DNA of 64,000 bases from Alphaproteobacteria bacterium (GTDB lineage Bacteria; Pseudomonadota; Alphaproteobacteria; UBA2966): contig JABILA010000088.1 in assembly GCA_018654745.1 (NCBI GenBank), positions 124,001 to 188,000 of the forward strand, written 5' to 3'. Of the stretch, positions 28,849 to 37,906 are shown piece by piece. The position numbers and the translations under genes were made by a program. The first letter of the stretch is position 1. Every line of letters begins with the position of its first letter. Under the pieces are notes generated by a model. It saw only the letters and a list, made by a program, of their open reading frames with translations. It did no database searches and was not told the origin of the DNA.

Positions 28849-29442
28849 TCAGGCAAAATCCGCCGCAAGTGCGACCTGCATGGCCGGTGACATCACAGCC
28901 ATATGCCGATAATTTTCCTGGCCGATTGAAATTACAATATCGTCTGAAGTTGCGCGGAACTTCTCGACCTGATCATCGCTGAAATCAAACAGCAAAAAAT
29001 GAACGGACGAGGCTTTGCCGTCTTCGTCTGTGCGTTCCGTATCGTCATCGGCTCGGGCAAAAACTTTTTCCCCGACAAATTTAATCGAGATCGTCTGGTC
29101 AATGTGTCCAACTTCACCAAGCACCCGGTCGCGCCGACGTTCATCATCAATTTCGATCATGAAGGTTGCGGACAGGTTGCGTCCTTTCGGCACCATAGGG
29201 TTATAGGCCGCCAGTTCATCCGCCAGCTGGGCCGCACCGCCTTTTTCAATCCGCAGCATTTCCTGAATTTGCAACCACATGGTTTCACGGTTTTCGAAAT
29301 AGATCGTCGCGTCTGGCCCGATGGCAAGACGACGGTCCCGTTTGGCCGCAACGATCGCTGACTTGCGGTCCTTGCGCACGGCTTCGTAATCGCTGAGGTC
29401 CAGAATATGGTCCGGGGTAATTTCTGCTAAAAAGGCAGTCAT
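28849..29442 (-). CDS. DUF3501 family protein
   Basis: A 197-residue soluble protein matching DUF3501, a family of unknown function. The opening ITPDHILDLSDYEAVRKDR and RRLAIGPDATIYFENRETMW, followed by QIQEMLRIEKGG and YNPMVPKGRNLSATFMIEI, are typical. No catalytic motif is evident. In many proteobacteria DUF3501 genes stand next to rubrerythrin and a CCG-domain iron-sulfur protein, as they do here: the CCG gene is 28 bases upstream and rubrerythrin is upstream of that. A peroxide- or oxygen-related role is suggested by context only. Confidence 0.85.
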   Translation of the reverse strand: MTAFLAEITPDHILDLSDYEAVRKDRKSAIVAAKRDRRLAIGPDATIYFENRETMWLQIQEMLRIEKGGAAQLADELAAYNPMVPKGRNLSATFMIEIDDERRRDRVLGEVGHIDQTISIKFVGEKVFARADDDTERTDEDGKASSVHFLLFDFSDDQVEKFRATSDDIVISIGQENYRHMAVMSPAMQVALAADFA

Positions 29443-29470
29443 GGAATTCTCATTTCAAAAGTTAGCGGTA

Positions 29471-30826
29471 TCAGGCCTGATAGCCCCAGGCCCGGGCCAG
29501 TAATTCAATCGGATGGGGTGCCTGTTTGGGTACGTCCTGATCATCAAGCCGCCCGGCAATTTGTAGCAGATGTTCACCTGCCAATGGACATTCGGAGGCA
29601 ATATAGGCCTTGTCCGCCTTTTTGATCTGGCGCCCGGCAGTTGTGCCGACCTTGATCGCCGTTTCGAAATTCTCAGCCATCACGCCCCATGATCCACCAT
29701 GGCCGGAGCATCGTTCAATCACTTGCAGATCGATATCGGGGATCAGGCGCAACATATCAGCGGCCTTCGGTCCCATATTCTGGGCCCGTGCATGGCAGGC
29801 AAAATGCAGGGCAACGCCGCCTTCGAGAGGGCCAAGCCCCTCGGCAACGCCGTCCTTGCGGGCGATATCGACAACATATTCCGTGATGTCCATGGTCGCT
29901 TTCGCCAGCTTTGCGACGGCCTTGTCTTCGGGCAACAGCAACGGCCATTCAAATTTCAACATCAGGGCGCAACTGGGTGTCAGCGCCACAATCGTGTTGC
30001 CCTCGTCGATCATGGGTCCCATGGCGGCGGCAACATGCCGGGCCTTGTCGGCCACATTGGCAAGATCACCTTGTTCCATTTGTGGCATCCCGCAGCAGCC
30101 CGGATATTCAACGCGGGTTTCAACACCATTTTGGGCCAATACATAATGCGCGGCCTTGCCGATACCTGGATTATTGTAATTCACAAAACAGGTTGCATAG
30201 AGCACCGCCTTGCGGCCGGCCGCCGGTGCTGTTGAATTCCGTGCAGGCGCTGATGCCTTTGCCGAGGCTTCGAATGTTTTACTGTAATATTTTGGCAAGG
30301 CAGCATCCGGATGAATGCCACCGATCCGGTGCATGGCACCTCTGGTCAGCCTGTTTTCAGTTGCCGTCGCCCAGTTGGCAAGGGGTGCGATTTTTGAGGC
30401 TATTTTGCCGTTGCGATCGGTTTCCGTAATTTGTCGGATCACAAAATCGGTTTTACCGGCTTTATGTTCTGCCGCCCGATAGCGCAACATCAGATGCGGG
30501 AAATCGAGATCAAATTCATGGGGCGGCACATAGGGACACTTGGTCATGAAGCACATGTCACACAGCGTGCAGGCGTCAACGACGGGCTTGTAATCGGCCG
30601 TCGACACGCTGTCCAGTTCGCCACTTTCACTATCGTCGATCAAGTCAAAAAGTTTTGGAAAACTGTCACACAGATTAAAACAGCGTCGACAGCCATGGCA
30701 GATATCGAAGACACGGGTCAGTTCGGTCTCAATCGCCTGCATGTCGTAATAGGCTTCATTTTGCCAGTCAATCGGATGCCGGGTGGGAGCCTCGGTGCTG
30801 CCTTCTTTTGGCGCCATTTTTATCAC
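29471..30826 (-). CDS. (Fe-S)-binding protein with two ferredoxin motifs and CCG domains
   Basis: A 451-residue protein of the HdrB/GlpC type. Near the N-terminus are two 4Fe-4S motifs: CHGCRRCFNLCDSFP (about 43-57) and CTLCDMCFMTKCPY (about 87-100). Two CCG (cysteine-rich) domains follow: ATCFVN with YPGCCGMPQ, and HFACHAR with ERCSGHGGS, where the second domain has C-S-G-H-G-G instead of CCG. Proteins like this pass electrons between quinones, thiols or heterodisulfides. It is co-directional with rubrerythrin upstream and DUF3501 downstream. ATG at 30826; a second ATG at 30817 is possible. No membrane segment is obvious. Confidence 0.9.
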   Translation of the reverse strand: MIKMAPKEGSTEAPTRHPIDWQNEAYYDMQAIETELTRVFDICHGCRRCFNLCDSFPKLFDLIDDSESGELDSVSTADYKPVVDACTLCDMCFMTKCPYVPPHEFDLDFPHLMLRYRAAEHKAGKTDFVIRQITETDRNGKIASKIAPLANWATATENRLTRGAMHRIGGIHPDAALPKYYSKTFEASAKASAPARNSTAPAAGRKAVLYATCFVNYNNPGIGKAAHYVLAQNGVETRVEYPGCCGMPQMEQGDLANVADKARHVAAAMGPMIDEGNTIVALTPSCALMLKFEWPLLLPEDKAVAKLAKATMDITEYVVDIARKDGVAEGLGPLEGGVALHFACHARAQNMGPKAADMLRLIPDIDLQVIERCSGHGGSWGVMAENFETAIKVGTTAGRQIKKADKAYIASECPLAGEHLLQIAGRLDDQDVPKQAPHPIELLARAWGYQA

Positions 30827-30937
30827 TTCATCGCTGATAATTGGGAGGTGGGCTAAAACGGGAGGCCGGGATAAGAAAAAGGGGGACGGCGTTAGCCAGT
30901 CCCCCTGAGTCTTTTACCGTTCTCAAAAAGAGATCGA

Positions 30938-31357
30938 TTAGTCGTCGAGGGTGTCCAGGGCTTTCTGGAAACGACCGGCATGACTTTTTTCTGCCTTGGC
31001 CAAGGTTTCAAACCAGTCAGCAATTTCGTCAAGACCTTCGTCACGTGCTGTGCGCGCCATACCCGGATACATGTCTGTGTATTCATGGGTCTCACCTGCG
31101 ACAGCAGCGGCGAGGTTATCAGACGTGGGGCCAATAGGCTTGCCAGTTGCCGGATCACCTGTTTCTTCAAGATATTCGAGGTGGCCGTGGGCGTGACCAG
31201 TTTCACCTTCTGCAGTTGAACGGAACACAGCGGCAACATCGTTGTAACCTTCTACGTCGGCCTTTTGGGCGAAATAAAGATAACGACGGTTGGCCTGGCT
31301 TTCACCGGCGAAGGCATCTTTGAGATTTTGTTCTGTTTTGGTCCCTGCCAAAGACAT
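30938..31357 (-). CDS. Rubrerythrin (ferritin-like domain only)
   Basis: A 139-residue diiron protein of the rubrerythrin family. Ligand regions are [10 protein letters not shown] and [10 protein letters not shown] with other glutamates in [11 protein letters not shown] and GETHEY, as in the ferritin-like four-helix bundle. The C-terminal rubredoxin domain of classical rubrerythrin is absent: the protein ends in ALDTLDD. It should reduce hydrogen peroxide using electrons from a partner, which could be the CCG protein encoded next. A strong ribosome site AGGAGA precedes the ATG. An Irr gene lies upstream on the same strand, 331 bases away. Confidence 0.92.
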   Translation of the reverse strand: MSLAGTKTEQNLKDAFAGESQANRRYLYFAQKADVEGYNDVAAVFRSTAEGETGHAHGHLEYLEETGDPATGKPIGPTSDNLAAAVAGETHEYTDMYPGMARTARDEGLDEIADWFETLAKAEKSHAGRFQKALDTLDD

Positions 31358-31688
31358 GATGTTCTCCTGTTATTATTGAATGTCAAAATTGACGGTAAGG
31401 ATCGAAATTTATTATGTGCAACTAAATGCCAGGGCGATTCCAATTTTAACGAAATCGCTTGTGCATAAATATTTGGCGCACACCTCAGGTTAAAATTAAC
31501 GCTGCGTTTCCGTTAGACCCGGAAACGCTCCAGATAGATATAAATTAGAATAACTCTAAACTAACTGCAAGACGCAGATGTCCCCTTTCGGGAACGATGG
31601 CCAACAAAATGGCATTATTCAGAGAATAGCCGCCGCCGATAACAAAACCAGTAAACCGGAGGCCAGAAACCTGGCATCCGGTCTGATC
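31358..31688. other. Spacer between irr and rubrerythrin holding a full 100-bp repeat
   Basis: 331 bases. The repeat at 31431-31530 fills the middle. The stretch nearest rubrerythrin is AT-rich and contains its ribosome site and presumably its promoter. No gene was found, although an open frame on the plus strand overlaps irr. Confidence 0.55.
31431..31530. repeat. Two-hairpin intergenic repeat, full copy 2
   Basis: The 100-base element matches 1711-1810 at 84 positions. Hairpin A is degenerate (GCGATTCC against GAAATCGC), the linker ATTTGGCGCACACCT is kept, and hairpin B is perfect (GCGTTTCCG / CGGAAACGC). Confidence 0.88.
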
Positions 31689-32123
31689 TTATTGCTGGCT
31701 ACGTACTCTTACGACAACTTCAACACCGCTCAGGACCTTGCCTGCGGGTGCGCCGGGCAAGCTGCTTACGGAGATTTCGCCGTCGGGAATGTCGCTCAGA
31801 TCACCGGTATCTTCATCGAAGAAATGGTGATGGCCGGAGGTGTTAGTGTCGAAATAGGCGCGGCTTGAATCAACCACAACCTCACGCAACAGGCCGGAGC
31901 GCGTGAATTGATGTAGCGCGTTATACACTGTTGCCAGTGAAACACGTACGTTGGCAGCCAGAACTTCCGCATGAAGTGTCTCGGCTGTTATGTGGCGATC
32001 ACCGCCATCGAACAAAAGCTTGGCCAGGGCCAGACGCTGACGCGTCGGACGAAGACCTGCATTTTTCAGTCGTTCGATAACACCCGTATAGGGGCGATCC
32101 ACATGTTGTTCCTGAATGCTCAT
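31689..32123 (-). CDS. irr: Irr, iron response regulator (Fur family)
   Basis: A 144-residue Fur-family regulator of the alphaproteobacterial Irr branch. The recognition helix region is RVSLATVYNALHQF, and TNTSGHHHFFDED with three adjacent histidines (H98-H100) is the Irr signature linked to heme binding. The N-terminal heme regulatory motif of Bradyrhizobium Irr (GCPWHD) is absent. Irr responds to heme status and represses or activates iron-use genes; heme usually causes its loss or inactivation. I start at the ATG at 32123; the open frame upstream is a nonhomologous extension. The rubrerythrin gene downstream could be a target. Confidence 0.88.
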   Translation of the reverse strand: MSIQEQHVDRPYTGVIERLKNAGLRPTRQRLALAKLLFDGGDRHITAETLHAEVLAANVRVSLATVYNALHQFTRSGLLREVVVDSSRAYFDTNTSGHHHFFDEDTGDLSDIPDGEISVSSLPGAPAGKVLSGVEVVVRVRSQQ

Positions 32124-32228
32124 GCTGATTATTCTAAACCAACGTATAGGATGATGAAAGAAAACAAAAAAGGGCGGGGCATTATGTCGCACCCACCCTT
32201 GATTTATCTCAAGTCATTAAAATCAACC

Positions 32229-32259
32229 AGAACGTTTCCAGAACAATCGGAAATGCTCT
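32229..32259. repeat. Hairpin repeat at the end of the nitronate monooxygenase-like gene
   Basis: AGAACGTTTCC (32229-32239) and GGAAATGCTCT (32249-32259) pair with nine of eleven matches. The stop codon of the gene (32258-32260) is within the element. Confidence 0.6.
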
Positions 32260-33655
32260 AGTCTCCGGTAACGATCCGGTCGACCAGTTCCTTTACCGTT
32301 GGCACGAAGCCGTTGGAATAAAACGGATCGTTGGAGAAATTGATCGCGTTATGGCCACTGAAGGCCAGATTATCCTTCAAAGGCTCGCCATGTGCGGCGC
32401 CCTGGAGCTTTTTCTGAATGCAGAAGCTGCGCGGGTCGGTTTTGCGGCCCGTTGTATTGCCTTCATGCTGCGACCAGTTGGAAAAAGCACATTGCGTGAG
32501 ACAACCCATGCAATCGACCTGATCCTTGTGGATCTCCGCCGCTTCCTCTGTCGAGACAAAAACCACCGTATCATCTGGCGTCCGCAGCGCATCTGTATGA
32601 CCTGCGGCCATCCATTTTTCGGTTTTTTCCTTGTCGGCCGGCAAAACAAACATTTCGCGTCCACGTGGACCGACCTTGATGCTGGCCGTGAAGTCATCTT
32701 CCGGCTTGCGTCGATAGTCGACCTGGCGTTCGCTGCGCCGCTCAAGCAGCTGAATGTAATCTGTATAAATCGCCGACGACCAGAAACCGGTTGGGCTGAA
32801 TTTCTGAAGAAGGACGTCGCCGTCCGTCAGCGTTGTCAGACGATCTTTCCATTCCTGTGGAATGGGGCTTTCCTGTGTCAGCAAGGGACGGGAGCCATAC
32901 TGAAAGGCGATAGGTCCTAAATCGGGGTTATCGATCCAGTCTTCCCAATCACGTAAATACCAGACGCCACCAGCCATAATGATCGGGGTTTCGGCGAGGC
33001 CGACACTGACCATCAATTTGCGAAGTTCCAGAACGCGGGGAAACGGATCTTGTGGCACGCGAGGGTCTTCAGCATTGCTGAGACCGTTGTGGCCACCTGC
33101 CAGCCATGGATCTTCATAGACCACACCGCCGAGCATTTCGCTCTGTTTGTGAAATGCCCGTTTCCACAAGGCCCGGAAGGCACGCGCGGATGAAACAATG
33201 GGATAATAATAAACGCCATGTCGGGTGGCAATTTCACCAACCCTGTACGGCATGCCGGCACCGCAGGTAATGCCGTCAACAAGCTCTCCGGCCTGTTCCA
33301 GCACGGCTTCCAGAATACGCTCTGATCCGCCCATTTCCCACAGCACGTTCAGGTGAATTCGACCCTGGCCGCCTGTAACATCACGGGCAATTTCAAGTTG
33401 CGTCTTGCAGCCACGAATGCCTTGCGCCACCAATTCTTCATGACGTTCAATACGGGTTTTGCCCTTGTAGGTCGGGGCCACAATATTGCCGTCATCGTCC
33501 CGGTAATCCGGGTTAACCCCTGAAACTGTACCAACACCACCAGCGACCGCCCAGGCCCCTGAACTGTGACCGTCAGAAACGGCAACGCCTTTTCCGCCTT
33601 CAACAAGCGGCAGCATTTCCCTGCCGGACATCATTATCGGATTGAGTGCTTTCAC
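32258..33655 (-). CDS. Nitronate monooxygenase-like FMN protein with C-terminal cysteine cluster
   Basis: A 465-residue protein of the 2-nitropropane dioxygenase / nitronate monooxygenase superfamily (a TIM-barrel that binds FMN). AVAGGVGTVSGV (37-48), DGITCGAGMP (127-136), LAGGHNG with H189 at the catalytic position, and PIIMAGGVW (224-232) are typical. The C-terminal third is unusual: it carries C382-x2-C385-x3-C389 and C412, a pattern that could hold an iron-sulfur cluster or zinc. Substrate unknown; nitroalkanes or enoyl-type substrates are possible for the family. Its TAG stop belongs to a hairpin repeat. It lies downstream of pnp on the same strand but behind a strong terminator. Confidence 0.8.
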   Translation of the reverse strand: MKALNPIMMSGREMLPLVEGGKGVAVSDGHSSGAWAVAGGVGTVSGVNPDYRDDDGNIVAPTYKGKTRIERHEELVAQGIRGCKTQLEIARDVTGGQGRIHLNVLWEMGGSERILEAVLEQAGELVDGITCGAGMPYRVGEIATRHGVYYYPIVSSARAFRALWKRAFHKQSEMLGGVVYEDPWLAGGHNGLSNAEDPRVPQDPFPRVLELRKLMVSVGLAETPIIMAGGVWYLRDWEDWIDNPDLGPIAFQYGSRPLLTQESPIPQEWKDRLTTLTDGDVLLQKFSPTGFWSSAIYTDYIQLLERRSERQVDYRRKPEDDFTASIKVGPRGREMFVLPADKEKTEKWMAAGHTDALRTPDDTVVFVSTEEAAEIHKDQVDCMGCLTQCAFSNWSQHEGNTTGRKTDPRSFCIQKKLQGAAHGEPLKDNLAFSGHNAINFSNDPFYSNGFVPTVKELVDRIVTGD

Positions 33656-33692
33656 GACAGTTCCGTTCTTTACTCAAGGGGTCTTCAGAAAA

Positions 33693-33722
33693 CAGGCCCG
33701 GTCTTATAAAAAACCGGGCCTG
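33693..33722 (-). terminator. Intrinsic terminator of pnp
   Basis: Read leftward: CAGGCCCGGT and ACCGGGCCTG form a perfect 10-bp stem, followed by TTTTCTG. It ends the long rpsO-pnp transcription unit about 13 bases after the pnp stop. Confidence 0.9.
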
Positions 33723-33734
33723 AAACTGTACTCT

Positions 33735-35855
33735 TTACTCGGAAGCAGCTTCTTCCTTGGCGCGTTCTTCACCAGTTTCCTGATCAACAACTTTCATGGA
33801 AAGGCGTACCTTGCCACGATCGTCGACGGCCAGAACCTTGACAAAGATTTCGTCGCCTTCGTTGACGATGTCCGTCACTTGACCGACGCGGTGATCAGCC
33901 AGTTCACTGATGTGAACCAGACCATCGCGGTTGCCAATGAAGTTCACAAAGGCACCGAAGTCGACAACCTTGACGACCTTACCCTTGTAGATCACACCAA
34001 TTTCAGGCTCGGCAACAATGTCCTTGATCCACTTCAGCGCAGCGTCAGCAGATTCGGTTGATGTTGCAGCAACCTTGATAGTGCCATCGTCTTCAATATC
34101 GATCTTGGCGCCGGTGACTTCGCAAATCTCGCGAATGACCTTACCGCCGGTACCGATGACGTCACGGATCTTGTCCTTTGGAACAGACATGGTGGTGATG
34201 CGTGGTGCATGTTCACCAACTTCATCACGAGCCGATGTCAGGGCCTTGGACATTTCATCGAGGATGTGGGCACGACCGTCTTTGGCCTGGTCCAGAGCGA
34301 TTTCCATGATTTCCGGTGTAATACCAGCAATCTTGATATCCATCTGCAATGAAGTCACGCCTTCAGTTGTACCCGCAACCTTGAAGTCCATGTCGCCAAG
34401 GTGATCTTCATCACCGAGGATGTCGGACAACACAGCGAAGCGCTCACCGTCTTTGATCAGGCCCATGGCGATACCGGCGCAAGGGCTTTTCAGAGGAACG
34501 CCAGCGTCCATCAAGGACAAAGACGTGCCACAGACAGTTGCCATGGAAGATGAGCCGTTTGATTCGGTCACTTCTGACACAACACGAACTGTGTAGGGAA
34601 AATCTTCTGCCGAAGGCATCAGTGGCTTGATGGCGCGCCATGCAAGTTTACCGTGGCCAATTTCGCGACGGCCCGGGCTGAGACGGAAAGAAGTTTCACC
34701 AACTGAGTAAGGTGGGAAGTTGTAGTGCAGCATGAACGGTTCGCGATATTCGCCTTCCAGCGCATCGATAATCTGCTCATCACGGCCTGTGCCCAATGTG
34801 GCAACAACCATTGCCTGGGTTTCACCGCGGGTGAACAGAGCTGAACCGTGACTGCGTGGCAGCAGGTTAACTTCTGATTCAATCGGGCGAACCGTTTTGG
34901 TGTCGCGACCATCGATCCGGGTACCGGTGTCGAGGATTTGACCCCGAACGATCTTTTTCTCAAGACCTTTGAACAGACCGCCAATGGTGGTGCTGTCCAT
35001 GTCGTCTGTGGCCAGCTTGGCAACAGCAGCGCGACGAACGTCACCAACTTTGGCCGTCCGCAGGCTTTTGTCTTTTTCGGCATAGGCTTCGCGCAGGTCA
35101 GCTTCAAATTCAGCAGCCAAGGCATCAGATGTTGCACTGAAATCTTCTTCTTCAGGCATGATCCAGGGTTCTTTGGCAGCAACTTCGGCCAGATCGATGA
35201 TCGCATCGATAACCGGACGGAATTGCTCGTGACCAAATTTGACGGCGTCCAGCATTTGCTGCTCGGACAACTCGCTGGCTTCTGATTCAACCATCATCAC
35301 GTGATCACGTGTACCGGCAACAACCAGATCCAGTTTGGTGTCAGCCATTTGATCCTGCAGCGGGTTCAAGACGAACTCACCTTCGATCAAACCAACGCGG
35401 GCAGCACCAATTGGACCCATGAACGGCAGGCCGGAAATTGTCAGGGCTGCAGACGATGCCACAAGGGCAACGATGTCCGGATCATTTTCCAGATCATGGC
35501 CGAGAACGGTTATCATGACCTGAGTGTCATTGGTGAAGTTTTTGGCGAAAAGCGGACGCAGCGGGCGATCAATCAGGCGCGACGTCAGGGTTTCTTTTTC
35601 GGAAGGGCGACCTTCACGCTTAAAGAAGCCACCCGGAATTTTACCGGCAGCAAATGTCTTTTCCTGATAGTTAATTGTCAGGGGAAAGAAGTCGACGCCA
35701 GGGCGTGCATTCTTTTCCGCAACGGCTGTGGCCAGTACCACAGTGTCGCCATAGGTCACCATGACAGCGCCGTTGGCTTGACGGGCAATCTTGCCCGTTT
35801 CGATGGTCATTTTACGACCACCCCACATCAATTCAGTTCGATGGGTTGTAAACAT
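33735..35855 (-). CDS. pnp: Polyribonucleotide nucleotidyltransferase (PNPase)
   Basis: A 706-residue 3'-5' phosphorolytic exoribonuclease of the degradosome. Two RNase PH-like cores are joined by a helical domain: the start [21 protein letters not shown] is recognised by its WGGRK and GKIARQ blocks; [22 protein letters not shown] and GGSPP-like core motifs follow, then the KH domain ([13 protein letters not shown]) and an S1 domain ([27 protein letters not shown]). Length and order are normal. It lies 317 bases after rpsO, behind several hairpins in a long leader, which resembles the autoregulated pnp leader of enterobacteria. Confidence 0.98.
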   Translation of the reverse strand: MFTTHRTELMWGGRKMTIETGKIARQANGAVMVTYGDTVVLATAVAEKNARPGVDFFPLTINYQEKTFAAGKIPGGFFKREGRPSEKETLTSRLIDRPLRPLFAKNFTNDTQVMITVLGHDLENDPDIVALVASSAALTISGLPFMGPIGAARVGLIEGEFVLNPLQDQMADTKLDLVVAGTRDHVMMVESEASELSEQQMLDAVKFGHEQFRPVIDAIIDLAEVAAKEPWIMPEEEDFSATSDALAAEFEADLREAYAEKDKSLRTAKVGDVRRAAVAKLATDDMDSTTIGGLFKGLEKKIVRGQILDTGTRIDGRDTKTVRPIESEVNLLPRSHGSALFTRGETQAMVVATLGTGRDEQIIDALEGEYREPFMLHYNFPPYSVGETSFRLSPGRREIGHGKLAWRAIKPLMPSAEDFPYTVRVVSEVTESNGSSSMATVCGTSLSLMDAGVPLKSPCAGIAMGLIKDGERFAVLSDILGDEDHLGDMDFKVAGTTEGVTSLQMDIKIAGITPEIMEIALDQAKDGRAHILDEMSKALTSARDEVGEHAPRITTMSVPKDKIRDVIGTGGKVIREICEVTGAKIDIEDDGTIKVAATSTESADAALKWIKDIVAEPEIGVIYKGKVVKVVDFGAFVNFIGNRDGLVHISELADHRVGQVTDIVNEGDEIFVKVLAVDDRGKVRLSMKVVDQETGEERAKEEAASE

Positions 35856-36172
35856 ATTTCATTCCTTGCCTCAAGGACCAGCCACCCCATGGTGAAGAGA
35901 GCAATTTCAGAGAAAATGCTCTGGTCCGCGTGAAGCCGCATTTCGGCTTCGATTTCAGACCGGAACCCGAACGGTTCCGATTTCATATCCGAGCCCTGGA
36001 AAGAGCTCACTTCTTATCACCGGATCCGAAACATTCGGATGACCGGTCTTCATTTCAGTTTTGCGGAATCCCGAATGCGGGCAGAGAGTGTTCCCGGGCC
36101 CGCTTCAGTTTTTCCTGATCTGAAAATATTTACACCACCGACTGACGAACAGCGGTGGTGCAATATTTGGGC
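35856..36172 (-). promoter_or_regulatory. rpsO-pnp spacer with a series of hairpins
   Basis: 317 bases that would be the pnp leader. Hairpins: AGAGCAATTT / AAATGCTCT (35898-35922, related to the repeat family), GAAGCC / GGCTTC (35932-35950), CGGAACC / GGTTCCG (35961-35979), CCGAA / TTCGG (36026-36038), and the rpsO hairpin at 36133-36160. No gene is present. In E. coli PNPase and RNase III act on a stem-loop in this position; whether that holds here is inference. Confidence 0.55.
36133..36160 (-). terminator. Hairpin after rpsO
   Basis: CACCACCG and CGGTGGTG form a perfect 8-bp stem with a 12-base loop, followed by the A/T-rich TAAATATTTTC. It looks like a partial terminator or a processing site between rpsO and pnp. 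Confidence 0.6.
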
Positions 36173-36442
36173 TTATTTACGCAAGCCCAGAGAACCAATC
36201 AGTTTTTCGTAACGAGACTGATCCTTACGCTTCAAATAGTCGAGCAAGCTGCGGCGGGTGTTGATCATACGGATCAGACCGCGACGCGAATGCACGTCTT
36301 TTTTGTGGGTTTTGAAATGTTCCGTCAGGTTAATAATGCGGGTCGTCAGAACCGCAACCTGAACTTCGGGGGAACCTGTATCACCGGCTTTGGTGGCATA
36401 TTCGCCAACAACTTCGGTTTTCTTCTCAGCTGTAATCGACAT
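36173..36442 (-). CDS. rpsO: 30S ribosomal protein S15
   Basis: An 89-residue S15 with the expected [15 protein letters not shown], the [17 protein letters not shown] helix core and the C-terminus [12 protein letters not shown]. It binds 16S rRNA and bridges the subunits. It is 18 bases downstream of truB and precedes pnp, the usual order, with a hairpin just after its stop codon. Confidence 0.98.
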   Translation of the reverse strand: MSITAEKKTEVVGEYATKAGDTGSPEVQVAVLTTRIINLTEHFKTHKKDVHSRRGLIRMINTRRSLLDYLKRKDQSRYEKLIGSLGLRK

Positions 36443-36460
36443 CGTTACTCCTTTTAAAAG

Positions 36461-37360
36461 TTAGAGGTTAAACACCCGCTGAGGTTTGACCTCGCCGTTA
36501 TCAACGGTGGCAAGGGCAATGGCTTTCCCGTCGGCCATCGCCAGACATGGGCCATCAGGTGCATCAAGCACCCTGACCGTCTGACCTTGATGGAGACGTT
36601 CGGCCTGCGGGCCGGTTAATGGCAGCGCCGGGATGTCGGCCAGCGCTGTCTCAACCGGTAGCAGATACGAATTGAGCGCGTAGTTATGGCCCAAGTCGTT
36701 TAAGGAATCCAGCGAAATCGCCTGTTTTATTTCAAATGGCCCGACCCGGGTCCGCCGCAGGACCGCAATGTGGCCAACTGTCCCAAGATGTAGGGCAATA
36801 TCACGGGCCAAAGACCTTATATAGGTCCCTTTTCCGCATTCAGCCTCAAACTCGGTGTGGTCATTATCGATGTATTTCAGGACCTTCAAGCTCCGAATTG
36901 TAACGGTTCGGGACTTGAGTTCGACTTTTTCGCCGCGGCGTGCCTTTTTGTAGGCCCGCTCACCATCAATCTTGAGGGCAGAGAAGGCTGGCGGCATTTG
37001 TTCGATGTCACCAATGAAGTGCACAAGGGCAGCTTCTGTCTGGGCTGGCGATGGACGGACGTCGCTGGTTTCAACGACATCGCCTTCGGCATCTTCAGTG
37101 GTTGTCGAACGGCCCCAATGGATCACAAAGGTATAGGTCTTGCTGCCATCCATGGCCCAGGCAGATGTTTTGGTGGCTTCGCCCAGCGCAATTGGCAACA
37201 AGCCTGTGGCAAGCGGATCAAGTGTGCCGCCATGGCCAACTTTCGCCGCGCCGGTTTTGTATTTTACCTCGGCCACGACTTTTGCAGACGACATGCCCAG
37301 AGGTTTGTCGATCACCATCCAGCCGTGGATCGGTGTGCCCTTGTTATTGCGACGGCCCAT
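36461..37360 (-). CDS. truB: tRNA pseudouridine(55) synthase
   Basis: A 299-residue pseudouridine synthase that modifies U55 in tRNA. The catalytic aspartate is D48 in GHGGTLDPLATG; GWMVIDKPLGMSS, the lead segment, and the YIRSLARDIA block around residue 187 are typical. A C-terminal PUA-like domain ends at PQRVFNL. It lies between rbfA (11 bases) and rpsO (18 bases), the conserved order of this operon. Confidence 0.97.
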   Translation of the reverse strand: MGRRNNKGTPIHGWMVIDKPLGMSSAKVVAEVKYKTGAAKVGHGGTLDPLATGLLPIALGEATKTSAWAMDGSKTYTFVIHWGRSTTTEDAEGDVVETSDVRPSPAQTEAALVHFIGDIEQMPPAFSALKIDGERAYKKARRGEKVELKSRTVTIRSLKVLKYIDNDHTEFEAECGKGTYIRSLARDIALHLGTVGHIAVLRRTRVGPFEIKQAISLDSLNDLGHNYALNSYLLPVETALADIPALPLTGPQAERLHQGQTVRVLDAPDGPCLAMADGKAIALATVDNGEVKPQRVFNL

Positions 37361-37371
37361 GAAATGCTGGC

Positions 37372-37788
37372 TCAGTCTTCGGCAAGTTCTGCATCGTCAA
37401 CATCATCCAGTTCAAGATCACGCTTGACCTCGGGCCGGTGCAGCAAGCTGTCGATGTGACTGCCGGTGTCGAAAGATGTATCAACTTCAAAAACCAGTTG
37501 CGGTGTGTTGCGCAGGCGTACCTGGCGCGCGACCTGACCCCGGACATATTTTGCCGAACGTTTCAGGCCTTCCAGAATCGCTTCAACATCACCACCGCCA
37601 AGGGGGGCGACAAAAACCGTTGCATATTTCAGATCGGGACTGGCCCGAACTTCGGTTACGGTGATGACAACACCCTGCACATCAGGATCACGGATTTCAC
37701 CGCGGGCCAATACACCGGAGATAACGTGGCGAAGTTCCTCGCCAACCCGAAGCTGGCGTTGGCTTGGCGCACGATTGCGACCTGCCAT
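37372..37788 (-). CDS. rbfA: 30S ribosome-binding factor A
   Basis: A 138-residue KH-type assembly factor for the 30S subunit. Recognised by RQLRVGEELRHVISGVLARGE at the start, VTEVRASPDLKYATVFV, and the RLRNTPQLVFEVDTSFDTGSHID region near the end (only partly cited). An acidic C-terminal tail follows. It is 118 bases after infB, with a strong hairpin in that spacer, and 11 bases before truB. Confidence 0.96.
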   Translation of the reverse strand: MAGRNRAPSQRQLRVGEELRHVISGVLARGEIRDPDVQGVVITVTEVRASPDLKYATVFVAPLGGGDVEAILEGLKRSAKYVRGQVARQVRLRNTPQLVFEVDTSFDTGSHIDSLLHRPEVKRDLELDDVDDAELAED

Positions 37789-37814
37789 GACAATATTCCT
37801 TGTGGTTCACAGGA

Positions 37815-37854
37815 AATTTCGCTGCCAAACCGATGGTCGGTCAGCAGCGAAATT
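37815..37854. promoter_or_regulatory. Long hairpin between infB and rbfA
   Basis: AATTTCGCTGC and GCAGCGAAATT form a perfect 11-bp stem, and the loop contains a further CCGA-TGG-TCGG stem. No T-run follows, so it is more likely to be an RNA stability or processing element than a terminator. Confidence 0.65.
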
Positions 37855-37906
37855 CCGGTTCATTCTTTATAGCCAGCAGTCAGTATTATCTGACGATTTG
37901 CAGGCC

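Noticed and set aside
30938-31357. Ferritin or bacterioferritin
   Set aside because: Length of 139 residues and the rubrerythrin-like spacing of EGETGH and AEKSH ligands fit rubrerythrin; there is no heme-ligand methionine region of bacterioferritin.
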